DNA from: Iris pallida
Lineage: Eukaryota; Streptophyta; Magnoliopsida; Asparagales; Iridaceae
Length of the DNA stretch: 64,000 nucleotides
Direction of reading: 5' to 3'
NCBI GenBank assembly: GCA_029216955.1
Contig: JANAVB010009598.1
Span: forward strand, 25,862,646 to 25,926,645
The translations under genes were made by a program, and so were the position numbers. Shown piece after piece: positions 12,193 to 25,406 of this stretch; positions within the stretch are counted from its first letter, which is position 1, and each line of letters starts with the position of its first letter. The notes beneath the pieces were generated by a model. The model ran no database searches and was not told the origin of the DNA. It saw only the letters and a list, made by a program, of their open reading frames with translations.

Positions 12193-12765
12193 GGCCTACG
12201 AGAAATTGGAGTCTCATGAGGCTGCTGATCAGGAAGGGGGGCGGCTGGTACTAGTAGGCCACATATGCCCTCCAAGATGAATGACTTGTGGATACAGGCT
12301 GTTGGGAGAGGAAAGGGCGATAACGTGTACGGTACCGGGTCGTTAGCATTGCAACCATCGTTATACTCAAGAGCTCTTCCACCTGCACAATCTACTGCCG
12401 ATCCTGCTGCTCCTTCTACAAGCTTTCTTACTATGGAGCAGATGACTACTATGTTGTTCGATTTTCAGAGACCACTGAAGCATGTTATGGAGATGGTGTC
12501 TTCTACTAGTTCTCGTGATGGTAGCACTGCTCCTTCCGGTACTCCGACTGTTCCTCTTCCTTCTGCTCCTCCTTCCTTTACTCCGGCTATGGTACCATCT
12601 GTTGTTACTCTGGCTATATCTCTATCTATTGCTCCTCCAGCTGCATCTCCATCGGTTGCTTCTACTACTTCTGTTCTAGCTCCTGTTTTTACGATGAGCC
12701 AGCAACAAGCATTAGTTACGTTCATGACACAATTTATGGGAAGCATGCAACCACCGTCAACTTGA
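12193..12765 (+). pseudogene. C-terminal part of the En/Spm accessory protein
   Basis: A first frame reads AYEKLESHEAADQEGGRLVL and stops. A shifted frame (ATG at 12265) reads NDLWIQAVGRGKGDNVYGTGS, a phrase typical of Ptta/En/Spm proteins (LW.EAVGG..KG.VYG.GS). It is followed by a Ser/Pro/Ala-rich tail and a stop at 12763-12765. The open frame is 166 codons. Together with 9944-10420 it is the residue of one CACTA gene interrupted by acquired PPR DNA. The frame change near 12250 means it is not expressed as a whole. Confidence 0.65.
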
Positions 12766-13059
12766 CTTTTGTGCTTTTGTATCACTGCCGTGTCATACTC
12801 TTTTGTGCTTGTATTAGTTTATCATTTTTTGTATGGATGATGTATGGTCGAATGTTGGATATGAATGGACATGACTATACATGATATCTAAGCTTTTTGT
12901 TTGTGTACTTTGTGTATGCTATTAATTTTGTCTACATCATTGGTAATGATTGTGGTGTGAAAAGTTGATTTTACTGTATTTGTGTGCTGTTGACTTGTTT
13001 ATATTACTCTTAAAGGATGTGCATAGCATTATTCTTACAAAACAGGGGGAAAAAAAGCA

Positions 13060-13481
13060 ATTCATCACTCCATAGCGACTAACTGGCGATAAAACAACGA
13101 CTATAAACTGGAGGAAAAAGAAAAGACGACTAACTGGCGACCCACCAGCGACAAACCAGCGACTGTCTGGCGACTAACCAGAGACTAAGCTATCTGCTGC
13201 TAAGGGTCCATAATTCACAGGGTTACTCACTAAGGAGTCGCCAGTTAGTCTCCGAATTAGCGACCAACCATTTGGTCGTACGTTAGTCGCTAAAAGCAGT
13301 CGCTGGGTTACTCGCTAGTTAGTCGCTACAGCGACTAACCAGCGACTGAAATTTGGCAGCGACGATGCGTTCACCGAAGAAAGTTTTTAGTCGCTGGTTA
13401 GTCGCTATTTGACTTTACCGACTGAAAGTTCTATTTTAGCGACTAAAAAAGCAGTCGCTATTTCATAATTTTTTTGTAGTG
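13060..13481 (-). repeat. CACTA right subterminal and terminal repeats
   Basis: Dense GCGACTAAC / AGTCGC(C/T) motifs in both orientations run to 13455, then the terminal CATAATTTTTTTGTAGTG. The motif is the same as at the left end and denser. Confidence 0.88.
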
Positions 13482-14131
13482 CAAAGAAAGTATAAGCACG
13501 ACATGATTTGAGTTAAGAAGGCATGTACAGTTGCAAGACCAATATGGAGTGTCACGACCCGCATCCTCTTTCTGGGATACAAGTGCGTGCGTAAGCCAGC
13601 TATGTATTAAGCGGACTCCAGCCCGACTCGAATACGTATAAGCTGTCTAGACTATGGTAATATTTCTCTCATGGCAAAAGAATCTATATCTCAATCCACA
13701 TAAATATTGAACATCAAGAAGGAACAATATGGTTCATGGTCTACAGCCCACTAGCATATATATCCAATTAGACTATAAAGAAATAACACGAGTCTATAAA
13801 AGTAGGCTGACAAGTAGAATATATCATGATAAGGAATATAAAGCATTAGAGGATAATAAAGTAATGTCACAATCAAATACCTGAATCATGCAGCTGTGAT
13901 CAACTACCATCATAATCGGCTAACTAACTCCGTGTAATCAACTACCTGAAGTGATCATCAGGTCCTCAGGGGACTAGCAAGATACATAAAACATGCCTAT
14001 CTAACAGTTTATTATGCACAAGAAATAAACAAGAAAGAGACAAAAACTGACAAGTGACTATGAACATGGATACGAGAACAACTACGCATAAATGAACTGC
14101 TGGAAGAAAATAAGTGAATAAGAGAGAAACT

Positions 14132-14342
14132 GATACAAACCCTCGCCCCGAGTGTGAACTCGCAGGTTTGAACAAATCACTAATCCTCGCCTTGAATGTG
14201 GACTCGCAGGTTAGAACAAATCACTAACCCTTGCCCCAAGTGTGGACTCATATGTTAGATCAAGACAATCACCCTCGCCCCGAGTGTGGACTCGCAGGTA
14301 CAAAACAGTCAACCCTCGCCCCGAATGTGGACTCGCAGGTTA
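14132..14342 (-). repeat. Tandem repeat in LTR copy B
   Basis: Five units containing CTCGCCCCGAGTGTGGACTC or close variants, separated by 15-30 bp of looser sequence. Confidence 0.8.
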
Positions 14343-15851
14343 AGAAAATCGAAATAAGGAAGTAGCAGTTCAGTTATGATGCACTCATCCTATGACACGA
14401 TACGACTCAGTCAAGGTACATGTGACGACATGATACGACTCAATTAAGGTACATTGGAGAACATGTCCAATATGAACTACAAGGCAAACTATGAGCAAGG
14501 ACTATATATATCAACTAGTATGCATGATGTGATCAAAACACATGTCAATAATAAACTAGTAAAACTAGATAATGAGAGGAATACGCATGTAAATAAAGCT
14601 GTAGAGGAAAACAAGGTATACTTTTCTGGTGATAGCGACATGTCCCGCAAACAACTTGTCAAATCAAATAGTCACAAAATCTAAACTCCCGCAAATGCCT
14701 CCAGATGATGAAATAGACATTACCAATATTTTTAGAATAGTCAAATTTGCTAGGATAGCCTACCCATAAGTCAAATTCTAGACACAAGGGAAAACAATTA
14801 TTTCCGGTCAAAACAATGTTCGCCGTTGGACCCGTCTTGCACCGAAAAGCGTGCCAGCATCTATGGTCTCAAAAGTTGTCAAACTATATGTTTATAGATC
14901 CAATTTTTTGATATGAACCCAATCATATGTCCAAAGTTGGATTCCGGCGGGCCATGCACAAATTCGTCCGTTGGATCGGGTCGCGGGCCCGCCAAAATAG
15001 CGTTCCGGTCGACCTTCTCAGAATCGGACCAAAATTGGCATACAAGACCAAAAAAATAATGTGGTCCTATTAGCGTAAGTTTCATCTCGAGATGACGAAT
15101 GTGCACAAAGTAATTGACTAATTTGCAAAGTGACCGATACGGTATATTTTGACGGATACACATCAAATTCGTCGCGCACACGTAACCAATTCAAAGTCCG
15201 TCAAATCCCACACGTCTGCAAAGTCGATATGCACCTTTCAATGCTTTGGTTCACGACCATGTCACCTGGTTTGTCGGGGCGCACGGCGTATCCGGATGAT
15301 TTCTATGTTTTTCAAAACAGATTTTTATGTTTTCCCTCAATTTTCCTAATGATTTATTTTACTAGATAATCAATTAGAATTAAAAGTAATAACAAGGTTT
15401 TAATCCTAATTATATCATGTATAAATCTATTTAATTGGGTTTTCAAAATTTCTAATAACTTGTCTGATATTTGCCTTCCAACAAAGGCATTGGTACTCGG
15501 TTATTCTTCAAATTTTTGACAGGTTTTTTGTTGATTTCAATTTAATATAACTCGAAATTCTATTTGGTTCAAATCGAACTAATTAATGGGGTCTAAAGAT
15601 GGTTAGGTTCTCTATGCATAGGATTTTACAGCTCGAAATTTCGTTAAGCAAGATGGAAGAAAAAGAGATGGAAAGATGGGTACCTAATACTGTGAACTGC
15701 TGCTATTGCTGCTGCTGTCCGTGTGCGCGGTCGGCCCTGGGCGGCGCTCCAGTGGCCGTACGACGGTGCACCGGTATACGGAAAGGGGCGCGGTGGTGAC
15801 CTCTATGGTGGCGGAGATTTTCAGAGAGAATCGCTAGGGTTTTCCATTCCC

Positions 15852-15886
15852 CTATATATATATATATATTTTTTTTCCCCTATATA

Positions 15887-15943
<57 letters not shown>

Positions 15944-15949
15944 ATATAC
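15852..15949. repeat. (AT)n microsatellite, interrupted
   Basis: TA repeats broken by one T-run and CCCC. The interruption is absent at the matching place in the sister LTR copy (38660-38690), where CT-rich DNA is found. Confidence 0.9.
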
Positions 15950-16087
15950 TGGGTGAAAAAAAATGTATACTGGGTGTTCTGTTTGCTATTTCGTGTGTGG
16001 GTCTGTTTCTTCTTGGGGTTGGCTGTGGGAACCAAAAGGCTCGGTTTGGGGTGGGGGGTGGGGTTTAAGTAAAAGTTTTGTTTTGTT

Positions 16088-16089
<2 letters not shown>

Positions 16090-16169
<80 letters not shown>
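16090..16169. repeat. (AT)n microsatellite, left edge of the nested insertion zone
   Basis: About 80 bp of perfect AT repeat directly after AAAAGTTTTGTTTTGTTAAA. It corresponds to the start of the long (AT)n tract at 38842 in the sister LTR copy. Confidence 0.92.
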
Positions 16170-16173
<4 letters not shown>

Positions 16174-16287
16174 CTAATTATCCTAATACTTATTTTTGAG
16201 GCACGAAAACAAATTGCTAAAAATATTGTTTGAACTTTTGGTGTAATTATATATATGTGTGCAATTATGTATACATAGAAGATATAC

Positions 16288-18247
<1,960 letters not shown>

Positions 18248-18282
<35 letters not shown>
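18248..18282. repeat. (AT)n at the left edge of the viral insertion
   Basis: About 35 bp of AT repeat between the A-tail of the GC-rich retroposon and the first viral base (near 18287). Confidence 0.9.
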
Positions 18283-18285
<3 letters not shown>

Positions 18286-18286
18286 A

Positions 18287-18789
18287 GAATTAAACTTATC
18301 ATTCAGCTTCTGAATATTTTCCTCTATTCGGGTCAATTGCTTACCCATGACTTGAATAAAGGTATTAGTGTAATTATTTTGCAGTATTATTTTCTGTATC
18401 TCCTTTATTGTGGCTTTCTCATGTTCTATAGCCTTATAGAACGAATTAGTCTCAATATTAGTATTAAATGGAGGAGATATTTTAAGAGATTCATTAGGAG
18501 GATATAACGACTTTATTTTCTGTCCTCCCTTAGTGGTCCAAATCTTAAATTGCTCCTCTATGACATTTATAAGTCTTATTCTACCACTAAGATATTCTTC
18601 AAGGAACCAATCTCGGAACCATCGTACCTTCTGCATATTTAGAAGGTCTTCTTCATACATTTTTCTATATTCTCTACGCTGATGAACTTTGAATTGGTGT
18701 TGAAACCATTCTCTAAATTCTCTATTTTCTTCGCTGTAATATTCTTTCTTACAGCACTCAATCATTGCTGGTGAGAGTTTATAATCCAT
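18287..18789 (-). pseudogene. Viral ORF2 (polyprotein) N-terminal part, truncated
   Basis: The frame opens with ATG at 18789-18787, overlapping the movement-protein stop (TTA at 18789-18791) as TAATG. About 167 codons follow: a Lys/Glu-rich helical region (MDYKLSPAMIECCKKEYYS at the start) without a domain I recognise. In the plus copy this region leads into the coat protein. Here the frame is open up to the (AT)n boundary; the plus copy instead has a stop at 28037. Truncated by the integration break. Confidence 0.8.
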
Positions 18790-19897
18790 TAAAAATTAAA
18801 TGCCATTTCCGACATTGTCGGTTCCTCATCTAATTTAGATGACTGGGAATCTGATTTGGAAGCATATATTGGGTGAACAACATTAGATTCATTTATTTGA
18901 ATCTTTTTTATTTTGGTTTCTTCTATATTAGAAGATTCACCTTCTGATTGCTTATCTGAGATAGATTTCTCAGTTATGAATCTCCTGGAACTTGATGTGG
19001 AGATTCTGGCTTTTATTTGTAGAGTAAATCTAACTTCCACATCGCCATCTGGAGTCTGAATTATTTGGTCTATTTTCGAATCCATTATGGGTTTCGGAGG
19101 TACAGCCATATTCAGAGTCCATTCATTAGTAAAGTTTATTTCTTTCCATTTAATTATTCTATTAGTAGCTACTTTAGTAGTCAAAAGATTAGTCTCTACT
19201 AAAGTAGTCTGTCCTGGCTTGGTAAGGTGTTTAGCTTTGGGGGCTAAAGTATTTGACACCTTAAATGAACTCTATAGATTATTGCTACAGTTTCAGATCC
19301 AGAAAGAAAATTATAACCAAATGTCTTTAGATTCAAAGACACAGCTTCTAACAGGTTTGCGTCTGTTAGAGATAAGCTTAAATTGGGATAAACATTAAAA
19401 TATACTGGACCATGACAGAGACTTGTCTGCATGACTCCCATTAGGGATTGTGCCCAGTCCAAACACCTACCATCTCTTAGAGATGTCAGTAGGGATGCAT
19501 TTAAACCTTGAAGTGTTAAAGGTTTTAATGCTACTTGTATTAGTCCAATATGAATGAAATTATATTTATCTCTGTAATTAGAGATATCATCTTCAGATAA
19601 TAACTTAATTATTTGTTCATTATCTGAGACTTGCACTGTTCTTTCCATTGTTTTAATTGTAATGGAAGACTTAAAATCAAACGTACCTATTTGATATATT
19701 TCTTTAGGTTGAACTTTTAGAATTGTCCATTTGTTCAACTTCTCTAATTCCGTAGGAAATTCATACAGATTGGTATTCTTAACAGACTTACCCTTATTAA
19801 GGGTTTTCTTATTCGAACCTATTAGGTTTGCCAGTTGGTCACTCATCTGAGGAGGATCTATCTTGCTACCTTCTTCATGTAATCTATTAAACTGCAT
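18789..19897 (-). pseudogene. MP: Viral movement protein, frameshifted copy
   Basis: This is the 30K-superfamily cell-to-cell movement protein, the protein that enlarges or tubulates plasmodesmata. The core seen is FIHIGLIQVALKPLTLQG, then SLRDGRCLDWAQSLMGVMQT (with the conserved Asp), then VYFNVYPNLSLSL. The first ATG is at 19897. Open frame 19897-19244 runs out by a frameshift near 19272 (three T where the plus copy has four), and the C-terminal part continues in 19259-18789, Ser/Glu-rich. The plus copy is intact at this point but broken elsewhere. Reading-frame sense without ATG extends about 90 bp upstream. Confidence 0.87.
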
Positions 19898-19997
19898 TCT
19901 GTTGTTAATATCAATACTACTATCGCTAATATCTGAAAGGCTTAGGTCTAATTCTTCTGGTAGTAAAAAGGTTGCACGGCTGTCAACGATTTACGGC

Positions 19998-20659
19998 TAA
20001 ATACGGCACTCTCTGCCATCAAACGCCTACGCGACTTTGGTGCCGTCCCACAACACATAGACACACCATACAAACTATCCCTAAGCATTCAGATATAGCA
20101 ACTAGCAGTAATGAAACAACAGCATATTACATTTTAATAGCTACATAAAGAAATTAGCAAGATAGAGCGCACCTACTCACGAGCCATCATGGCTCTGATA
20201 CCAAATGATAGCAGGATCTTCAAAGAGGCCAGAAGAAGTAGAAGAGTAAAATTGGAAATAGCAAACTTGAACTTTTATTGATAATAGTAGTAGTACAAGC
20301 ACTCACAAGCACACACTCTTACAGAAGAAAATAGAAAAACTTAGCACACACACAAATGAAGCAAGAGGCCTCAATTTATTGTACAGAAAGACTCAAGGCA
20401 AACCGACAGCATCCGATTATTACACGCCATCTGTCCAGCAGCACCGTCTCGAGCTAATTATTAAAGTTACACGTAGTGGATTAGGCACCTACGTGTCTTT
20501 TCAACTTTATGTCACATCTCCTTTTGCTTTATTAAAGGAGATTACTTCTTATCTTGAATTTGGCTTGATTTTGGATTGTAGGCCCCACCTCCACTATTAT
20601 TGTTATTGGTGGCTGTCTCTGTCAATTCTGTCTTTATTCCGCTACCGCACAGCTGTCCT
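19998..20659 (-). promoter_or_regulatory. Viral non-coding region, minus copy
   Basis: It holds, in transcription order (right to left): the ACGT inverted repeat (20496-20469); a degenerate TATA region (20382-20373, reads ACAATAAATT where the plus copy has CTATAAATT); the polyadenylation signal AATAAA (20279-20274); and the primer-binding site (20203-20191). The short distance from TATA to poly(A) signal is typical for caulimovirids, whose RNA passes the signal once and stops at the second pass. Confidence 0.85.
20191..20203 (-). other. Primer-binding site for initiator tRNA-Met (minus copy)
   Basis: TGGTATCAGAGCC on the minus strand, complementary to the 3' end of plant initiator tRNA-Met. 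It is the diagnostic start of minus-strand synthesis in Caulimoviridae. Confidence 0.93.
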
Positions 20660-21975
20660 CTATTTTCTATCATCTTCACTATTCCTGGGTCGCCTTCGTG
20701 GCGCATGACTGGCGGATGATTCAACCCCCACCTCTTTATTGCTTTCCGAGGAAGATTCATCCTCAATGCCATGAGCAGCAACTGACGCCTCTGATGACTT
20801 CATTGAATCATCATCATCTAGATTAAAGAAAATAGTATCCCCAAATATTTCCTTCATTTGGGAATGAATATATTTACGACAGCGATTTTTCAATTCTTCT
20901 TTGGATATTTTAGGATTTTTTCTGAGTATATAATCTTTATATTTTCTCAGGTAATTATCCTCATAATCTATTATTTTTTCTTCTTGCAGCTTCTCTGATT
21001 CTTTGGCTTCTGCTGCAAGAGATGCCTTGATTTCTGCTATTTTTTCTTTCTCATCAATTCTGTTCCACCATTTGATGAGAAAAATTCTTTTTAATTTGTA
21101 AATTCCAAACTCTCCATCTGCACATTTGAGAGACCACTTCATTATGTGGGGAATATTATTAGAGATGAAAAATAACATGGTTGTCTCTTCATCATAGAAA
21201 TTTTGTTTTTTCTGGCAAATTTTTGCCTTCTCGACCCATTCGTCGAACAAGTTGAGAAATGGTCCTGACAATATTTCCAGGTTTGCTCCAAAGTAGTTCC
21301 ACCACTTATTAAACCAGGTGGGAATGTCCTGTTCTAATATTTTAGGATATATTTTAATAAACCAGGAATGCCTCCTTTTGTCATTCTCATAGTAAAACAC
21401 ATAAAAGAAAGCATCAATATAATCCCAGTAAGTAAACTTCATTGAAGTTGTGTTATTCCTGAAGAGCATTGCCCTCTCGAAATTCGGATGCAGACCCCAT
21501 GATTGAGGGGTAAGGATTTTATATATAGTAATTTTGCTATATACTATCTCCGAATGCGGATCTTTAGGATTTTGCCTAAAGTGCTCAATTTCTGCTGAAT
21601 TGGTGGAGCAAAGCATTCCTTCATAATGGATCCTCGCCCTCATTTTTATGGGATAAAAATTCCTCTCAAAGTATTTTTCTTTGAGCTGCCAGGGATCCCA
21701 AGTGTCTTGAGACATAGGAATATCATTCCGATCCAGACATATTATGTCTTTCTCAGCTGATTTCTGAGTGTAGATTGTCTCCATTTCTGCAAGAGTAGCC
21801 GCCTCTTGGTAGGAAATTTTTTCCCTCTGTTGCTCATTGGATACATTATCAGCTGAAACAATAATATTTTTTCGAACAGGAATTTGGTCCTGTCTCCGGT
21901 GAGTCTTTCGACTTTTGGGCTGCTCTCATTTGGGAGGCTCCCAGGGCTGCTTGTCCTTCTCTCGCCTGCTCATTC
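20660..21975 (-). pseudogene. Viral 3'-terminal ORF of unknown function (minus copy)
   Basis: An open frame of 374 codons runs from ATG 21784 to 20660. The same frame extends upstream to an ATG near 21972 but is cut by TGA at 21926 (TGG in the plus copy). Features: Trp/Tyr-rich core (RRHSWFIKIYPKILEQDIP, then TWFNKWWNYFGANLEILSG), a Lys/Glu helical stretch, an acidic patch (FNLDDDDS) and a basic C-terminus (RRRPRNSEDDRK). I know such a Trp-rich region from the end of some endogenous caulimovirid polyproteins but no function. By position it could match the transactivator ORF of other genera; no clear motif shows it. Confidence 0.7.
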
Positions 21976-21984
21976 TGCAAAAAT

Positions 21985-23220
21985 TCACGAGTTAGAAAAT
22001 CAGGAAGACTATTTTCTTCACCTTTAATATATTCAATATCAAAATCAAAAATAGCTAATTCAGCCTACCATCTAGCGAATATTTGTTTTGACGCTAGATT
22101 TTTAACATCTTTCTCTAAGACTGTTTTTGCAGAGCTACAATCTATTCTAAGCAAAAACTTCTGATTAAGCAGATCATCTTGGAACTTATGAATGCATTTT
22201 ATTATAGAAAGAATTTCTTTCTTGATTGTGGAATAATTAAGTTGAGTATCATTCCATTTACCCGAGCAAAACCTAACTAAGACTTCCTTATTAGTCTCAG
22301 GGTTTCTTTGCTTCAGGATGCCACCATAGCCAATATCACTGGCATCTGTTTCCACAATTTTAAACCATTCAGCATTTGCTAAATGTAAGCAAGGTAAATT
22401 CTTAACCTTCTGCTTTATTATCTTAACTGCCTTAGTATGTTCTTCTGACCAGGCAGGTGGATTCTTCTTCAATCTTTGATACAAAATTTTTGTATCCTGA
22501 GCTATGTTCTTGTAAAAGTCAGAAATATAGTTCAATGCCCCAAGAAACCTTTGCAATTGCTTATTATCAGTTTTTCATCATGGAACTTAGAAGCAAATTC
22601 AATACTTCTATCAATAGGAAATATTGTCCTATTTGCTATATTATGTCCCAAAAATCTTATTTCTGTTTGAAACAACTTCATTTTTGGTGCTGATATCACC
22701 AACCCATTCTTGATGACTAAATGCTTGAAAATCTTCAAGTGTTTAAAATGTTCATCAAGAGAATTAGAAAATATTAATATATCATCAATATAGGATAAAA
22801 TAAATTCAGAATAGTTATTAAATATTTCATTTATTATATTCTAAAATTCGGACGGAGCATTCTTTAGTCCGAAAGGCATAACATTCCATTCATAGTGCCC
22901 AAATAGAACTGTAAAAGCAGTCTTGTACCTATCCTGCTCAGCTATATGGATTTGCCAGTAGCCTAATTTTAAATCAAATTTAGAAAAAATCCTTGCTCTA
23001 ACTATTCTATTGAGCAGATCCCTCTTATTAGGGATTGGATATCTGATCCACTTTAAAACCTTATTGAGAGGTTTATAATTAATTACCAATCTTGGTACAC
23101 CTCTCTCCCTCTCAGCATTATTCATTACATAGAATGCTGTACAACTCCATAGAGAGTAGGATTTTCTTATTAACTTCTTGTCTATTAAGTCCTGTATTTC
23201 CTTTTACATATTTCCAGATA
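21985..23220 (-). pseudogene. Viral reverse transcriptase and RNase H, broken (minus copy)
   Basis: Three frame pieces: 23125-22841 (RT motifs with SKFDLKLGYWQIHIAEQ and the GLKNAP motif), 22840-22532 (YIDD catalytic motif at 22792-22781), and 22556-22065 (RNase H with ETDASDIGYGG and the later Glu and Asp). Breaks: one base missing near 23203; TAG at 22841 (CAG in plus copy); one base missing near 22576; TAG at 22065 (CAG in plus copy). RT/RNase H copies the pregenomic RNA into DNA. Catalytic residues remain recognisable but no continuous enzyme can be made. Confidence 0.9.
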
Positions 23221-25406
23221 TTATTGATTCATCTGGCACGACCTTGCTTTGGTTGGTATATCTTTCTCATTAAAGCTATCCTCATAGGGGAGTGAAACAA
23301 TATGCTGTTTTCGATCCCAAAAAGCATTTGGAAGATTGCTACAAGTCTGAAGCTTAAACTCTTCTTCGACCTGTTTTATTTTTTCCTTAATCTCTGGCTT
23401 ATTTAATTGATCAGAGATTTGTATTTGTCTTATTTCCTCCCGGAGAAAATTGATTTGATTTTCTTTGAAATCAATTTCTCTAATTTCATTTAGAATCTTG
23501 ATCATTGGATCACGAATAAATTCAAAGGTTACTTCTCTACCCTTATAAACAGTAGAAATTCCCTTTAAATTAATATTCCTTATTGGCATAAGTTTTTCTA
23601 GGAAAGGAGTCCCTAGGATAACATGCTGAGTTATTTCCTTAACTACCACAAATTGCAATGGTATGGTAGCAGAGTTTTTACAGACATTAATATCTGTAAC
23701 CTTATATGGTGATGTTAAGGCTTTATTATTTGCAGCACTAAGTGTTTGAGTTGTGCGTTCACAATAATTTATTGGAATCACACCCTCTTTAACACAATTA
23801 AGGTCTACACCACTATCTACTAGTATAATTAAATTTTTAATATAATACTCATTATTAATGAGTAAATCTATTTGAATGTACCATTTTTGGGTAACATAGA
23901 GATCTATTTTCTCTAATTTCTGTTGAGGCTCAGTTTCCTCATCAGAAACTCCAGGGGTAGAAGTATTACTTCTTTTGGAGCTTTCTTCCTGCTCGGTAGT
24001 ATGGATTATCATATTCTTTGCTACTGTCTCCAAATTAGACAATCTTATTTGAGTCATCTCATCTTGAGATTTTAACTCTTTTATTTCTTTTTTCAATACC
24101 TTAATCTCATTCTGGAGATCGTGTATTGTTACAGCTTTTACCTCCTTATTTCTATATCTTCGGAGGACTTCATCCATGCTGTAAAATTCCTCTTTCTTAT
24201 TAGTTCCTTCCTCATTCAAAGAACTATTAGTTACTTTTTCTTCAATGCTAAGAAAATCTATTAACTTTTCTCTTGCATTCCTACTGGTTTCAGTAGATAA
24301 TAGAGATTTTATTATCTCTCTCTTATCTTGAGCAGTCAATACATTAATTGACAATCCATTCATTTCGACTATGGACTTATAATACTCAAGATCATGTTTA
24401 TTGGAACATTTCTCACAGCTACATTCACTATCACATTCGCACATATTAATTGACTCGTCATCACTAGACTCCTCTGATGAACCTAATTCTTCATCAAAAT
24501 TTGTCAATATTTTATATAGGGTTTTCTTTAACCCTTCATCCTCTATTCCTTGGATCTTCTTCTTAGTGTAACACCTATTAGCATAATGACCTATTTTTCC
24601 ACATTTGTAGCATTTTATTTCCTTAGAGGATTTCCTCTTATGAGAAGATTTCTTCTCTTTCCCCTTTTCTTTCTCCTTATATTGCTGGGGATACTTCTTC
24701 TTCCTTTTTCTCCTATAATAGGGTTTATTCCCTTTCTCTCTATTATAATCCTTCTTAGCCTTTCCCTTCTTATCATAAGGCTTGTAATCATCTACAGCAA
24801 ATTGGCTACAAAATTCACCTAATTGCTTTCTTTCCGAAAGCCTTTGCGATTTCAATTGATTCCTTAGCTTTAAATCATTACATAAGGCTAAGCCTTCTTG
24901 GACACAAGCATTGATTAATGCTCCATAGGTGTAATTCTCATATGGTATTTCTCCATTATTCTTTTCCTTCAACTTTTGCCGTATTTTTTCAGCAAAGAGG
25001 TTGGGCAATCCATCAATAAATTTGGATTTCCAATGTGATGCATTGGCATCATCAAGCGCCATGACTCTACTCAGAAAAGTATCTTTATACCATCTGAAAT
25101 GAGTCAAAGTTGGACATCGTAAATTCTGTAATAGGGTTCTAATTCTCCCCCCATCAGAAATATGTCCTATGAAATGCTCTAATATATTGTATATTAGAGT
25201 GTAAACAGCATCAGATTTCTGCTGTCCATCCTCTGTCTTAGTGACATTTATTATTTTCATTCGTTGCTCATTACTCAGGCAATGATCCCACCATCCTCGT
25301 AGGATGCCTGTAAATCCACTGACGACAAATAAGGCAATTTGTCGATCATTATTACCAGCGGCCTTAGCAACATTGGAGTACATCAATATTCGATATAACT
25401 GATCAT
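23221..25406 (-). pseudogene. Viral coat protein, zinc knuckle and aspartic protease (minus copy)
   Basis: An unbroken frame of about 728 codons from the junction to TAA at 23221-23223 (CAA in the plus copy). Order: coat-protein core, Lys-rich stretch, CCHC zinc knuckle CYKCGKIGHYANRC (24612-24571), acidic Cys-rich stretch, coiled-coil-like segment, then the retroviral-type protease motif VDSGVD (VDSGAD in the plus copy) and the start of RT. The CCHC in the coat protein is a caulimovirid hallmark. The natural N-terminus is missing because the copy starts at the head-to-head junction; the GTG at 25416 is not a real start. Confidence 0.9.

Larger units (their letters stand above)
3025..13481 (+). 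mobile_element. CACTA (En/Spm) DNA transposon, 10.5 kb, defective, with captured gene pieces
   Basis: The element starts CACTACAAAATTATG and ends CATAATTTTTTTGTAGTG, an imperfect inverted repeat with the CACTA signature. Both sides carry the 3-bp direct repeat CAA (3022-3024 and 13482-13484), the length typical for this superfamily. Both subterminal regions are packed with GCGACTAA-like motifs. Inside are fragments of the En/Spm accessory protein (9944-10420, 12193-12765) but no catalytic transposase, so it would need a helper. It also carries an RRM exon (4465-4556), PPR fragments (10780-11690) and a nested solo LTR (5321-8094). Orientation follows the internal gene. Boundaries are firm. Confidence 0.93.
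13550..16089 (-). mobile_element. Reverse-oriented LTR (copy B)
   Basis: The left edge TGTCACGACCCGCATCC is the reverse complement of an LTR 3' end and resembles the edges at 42122 and 63063. The interior 14755-15130 matches the LTR at 900-1240 in reverse complement. 13950-13990 matches 1940-1990 in reverse complement. 14755-16089 is repeated directly at 37560-38841. The copy is interrupted at its (AT)n tract by about 21 kb of nested insertions and resumes for about 45 bp at 37152. No coding region. Confidence 0.75.
18283..25406 (-). mobile_element. Endogenous caulimovirid genome, minus-strand copy (0.92 unit)
   Basis: Read leftwards, it starts inside the coat-protein region at the junction 25406, then runs through protease, RT, RNase H, the downstream ORF, the non-coding region and movement protein, and breaks off in the start of the second ORF at about 18287, where (AT)n begins. 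It is a circularly permuted, nearly complete genome lacking roughly 620 bp compared with the plus copy. Sequence is very close to the plus copy. There is no LTR and no integrase, as expected for Caulimoviridae, which integrate passively. Genus cannot be fixed from the sequence alone. Confidence 0.93.

Noticed and set aside
12465..12785. Minus-strand and poly-Leu frames opposite the CACTA protein end
   Set aside because: Shadows of the Ser/Pro/Ala-rich plus-strand frame.
14132..14342. CRISPR-like array
   Set aside because: Plant LTR context, imperfect units, no cas genes; ordinary tandem repeat. The same applies to 47129-47264.
24550..24822. Hydrophobic plus-strand frame (membrane-protein-like)
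   Set aside because: Antisense of the Lys-rich coat-protein stretch and zinc knuckle; the same shadow appears at 29502-29711.
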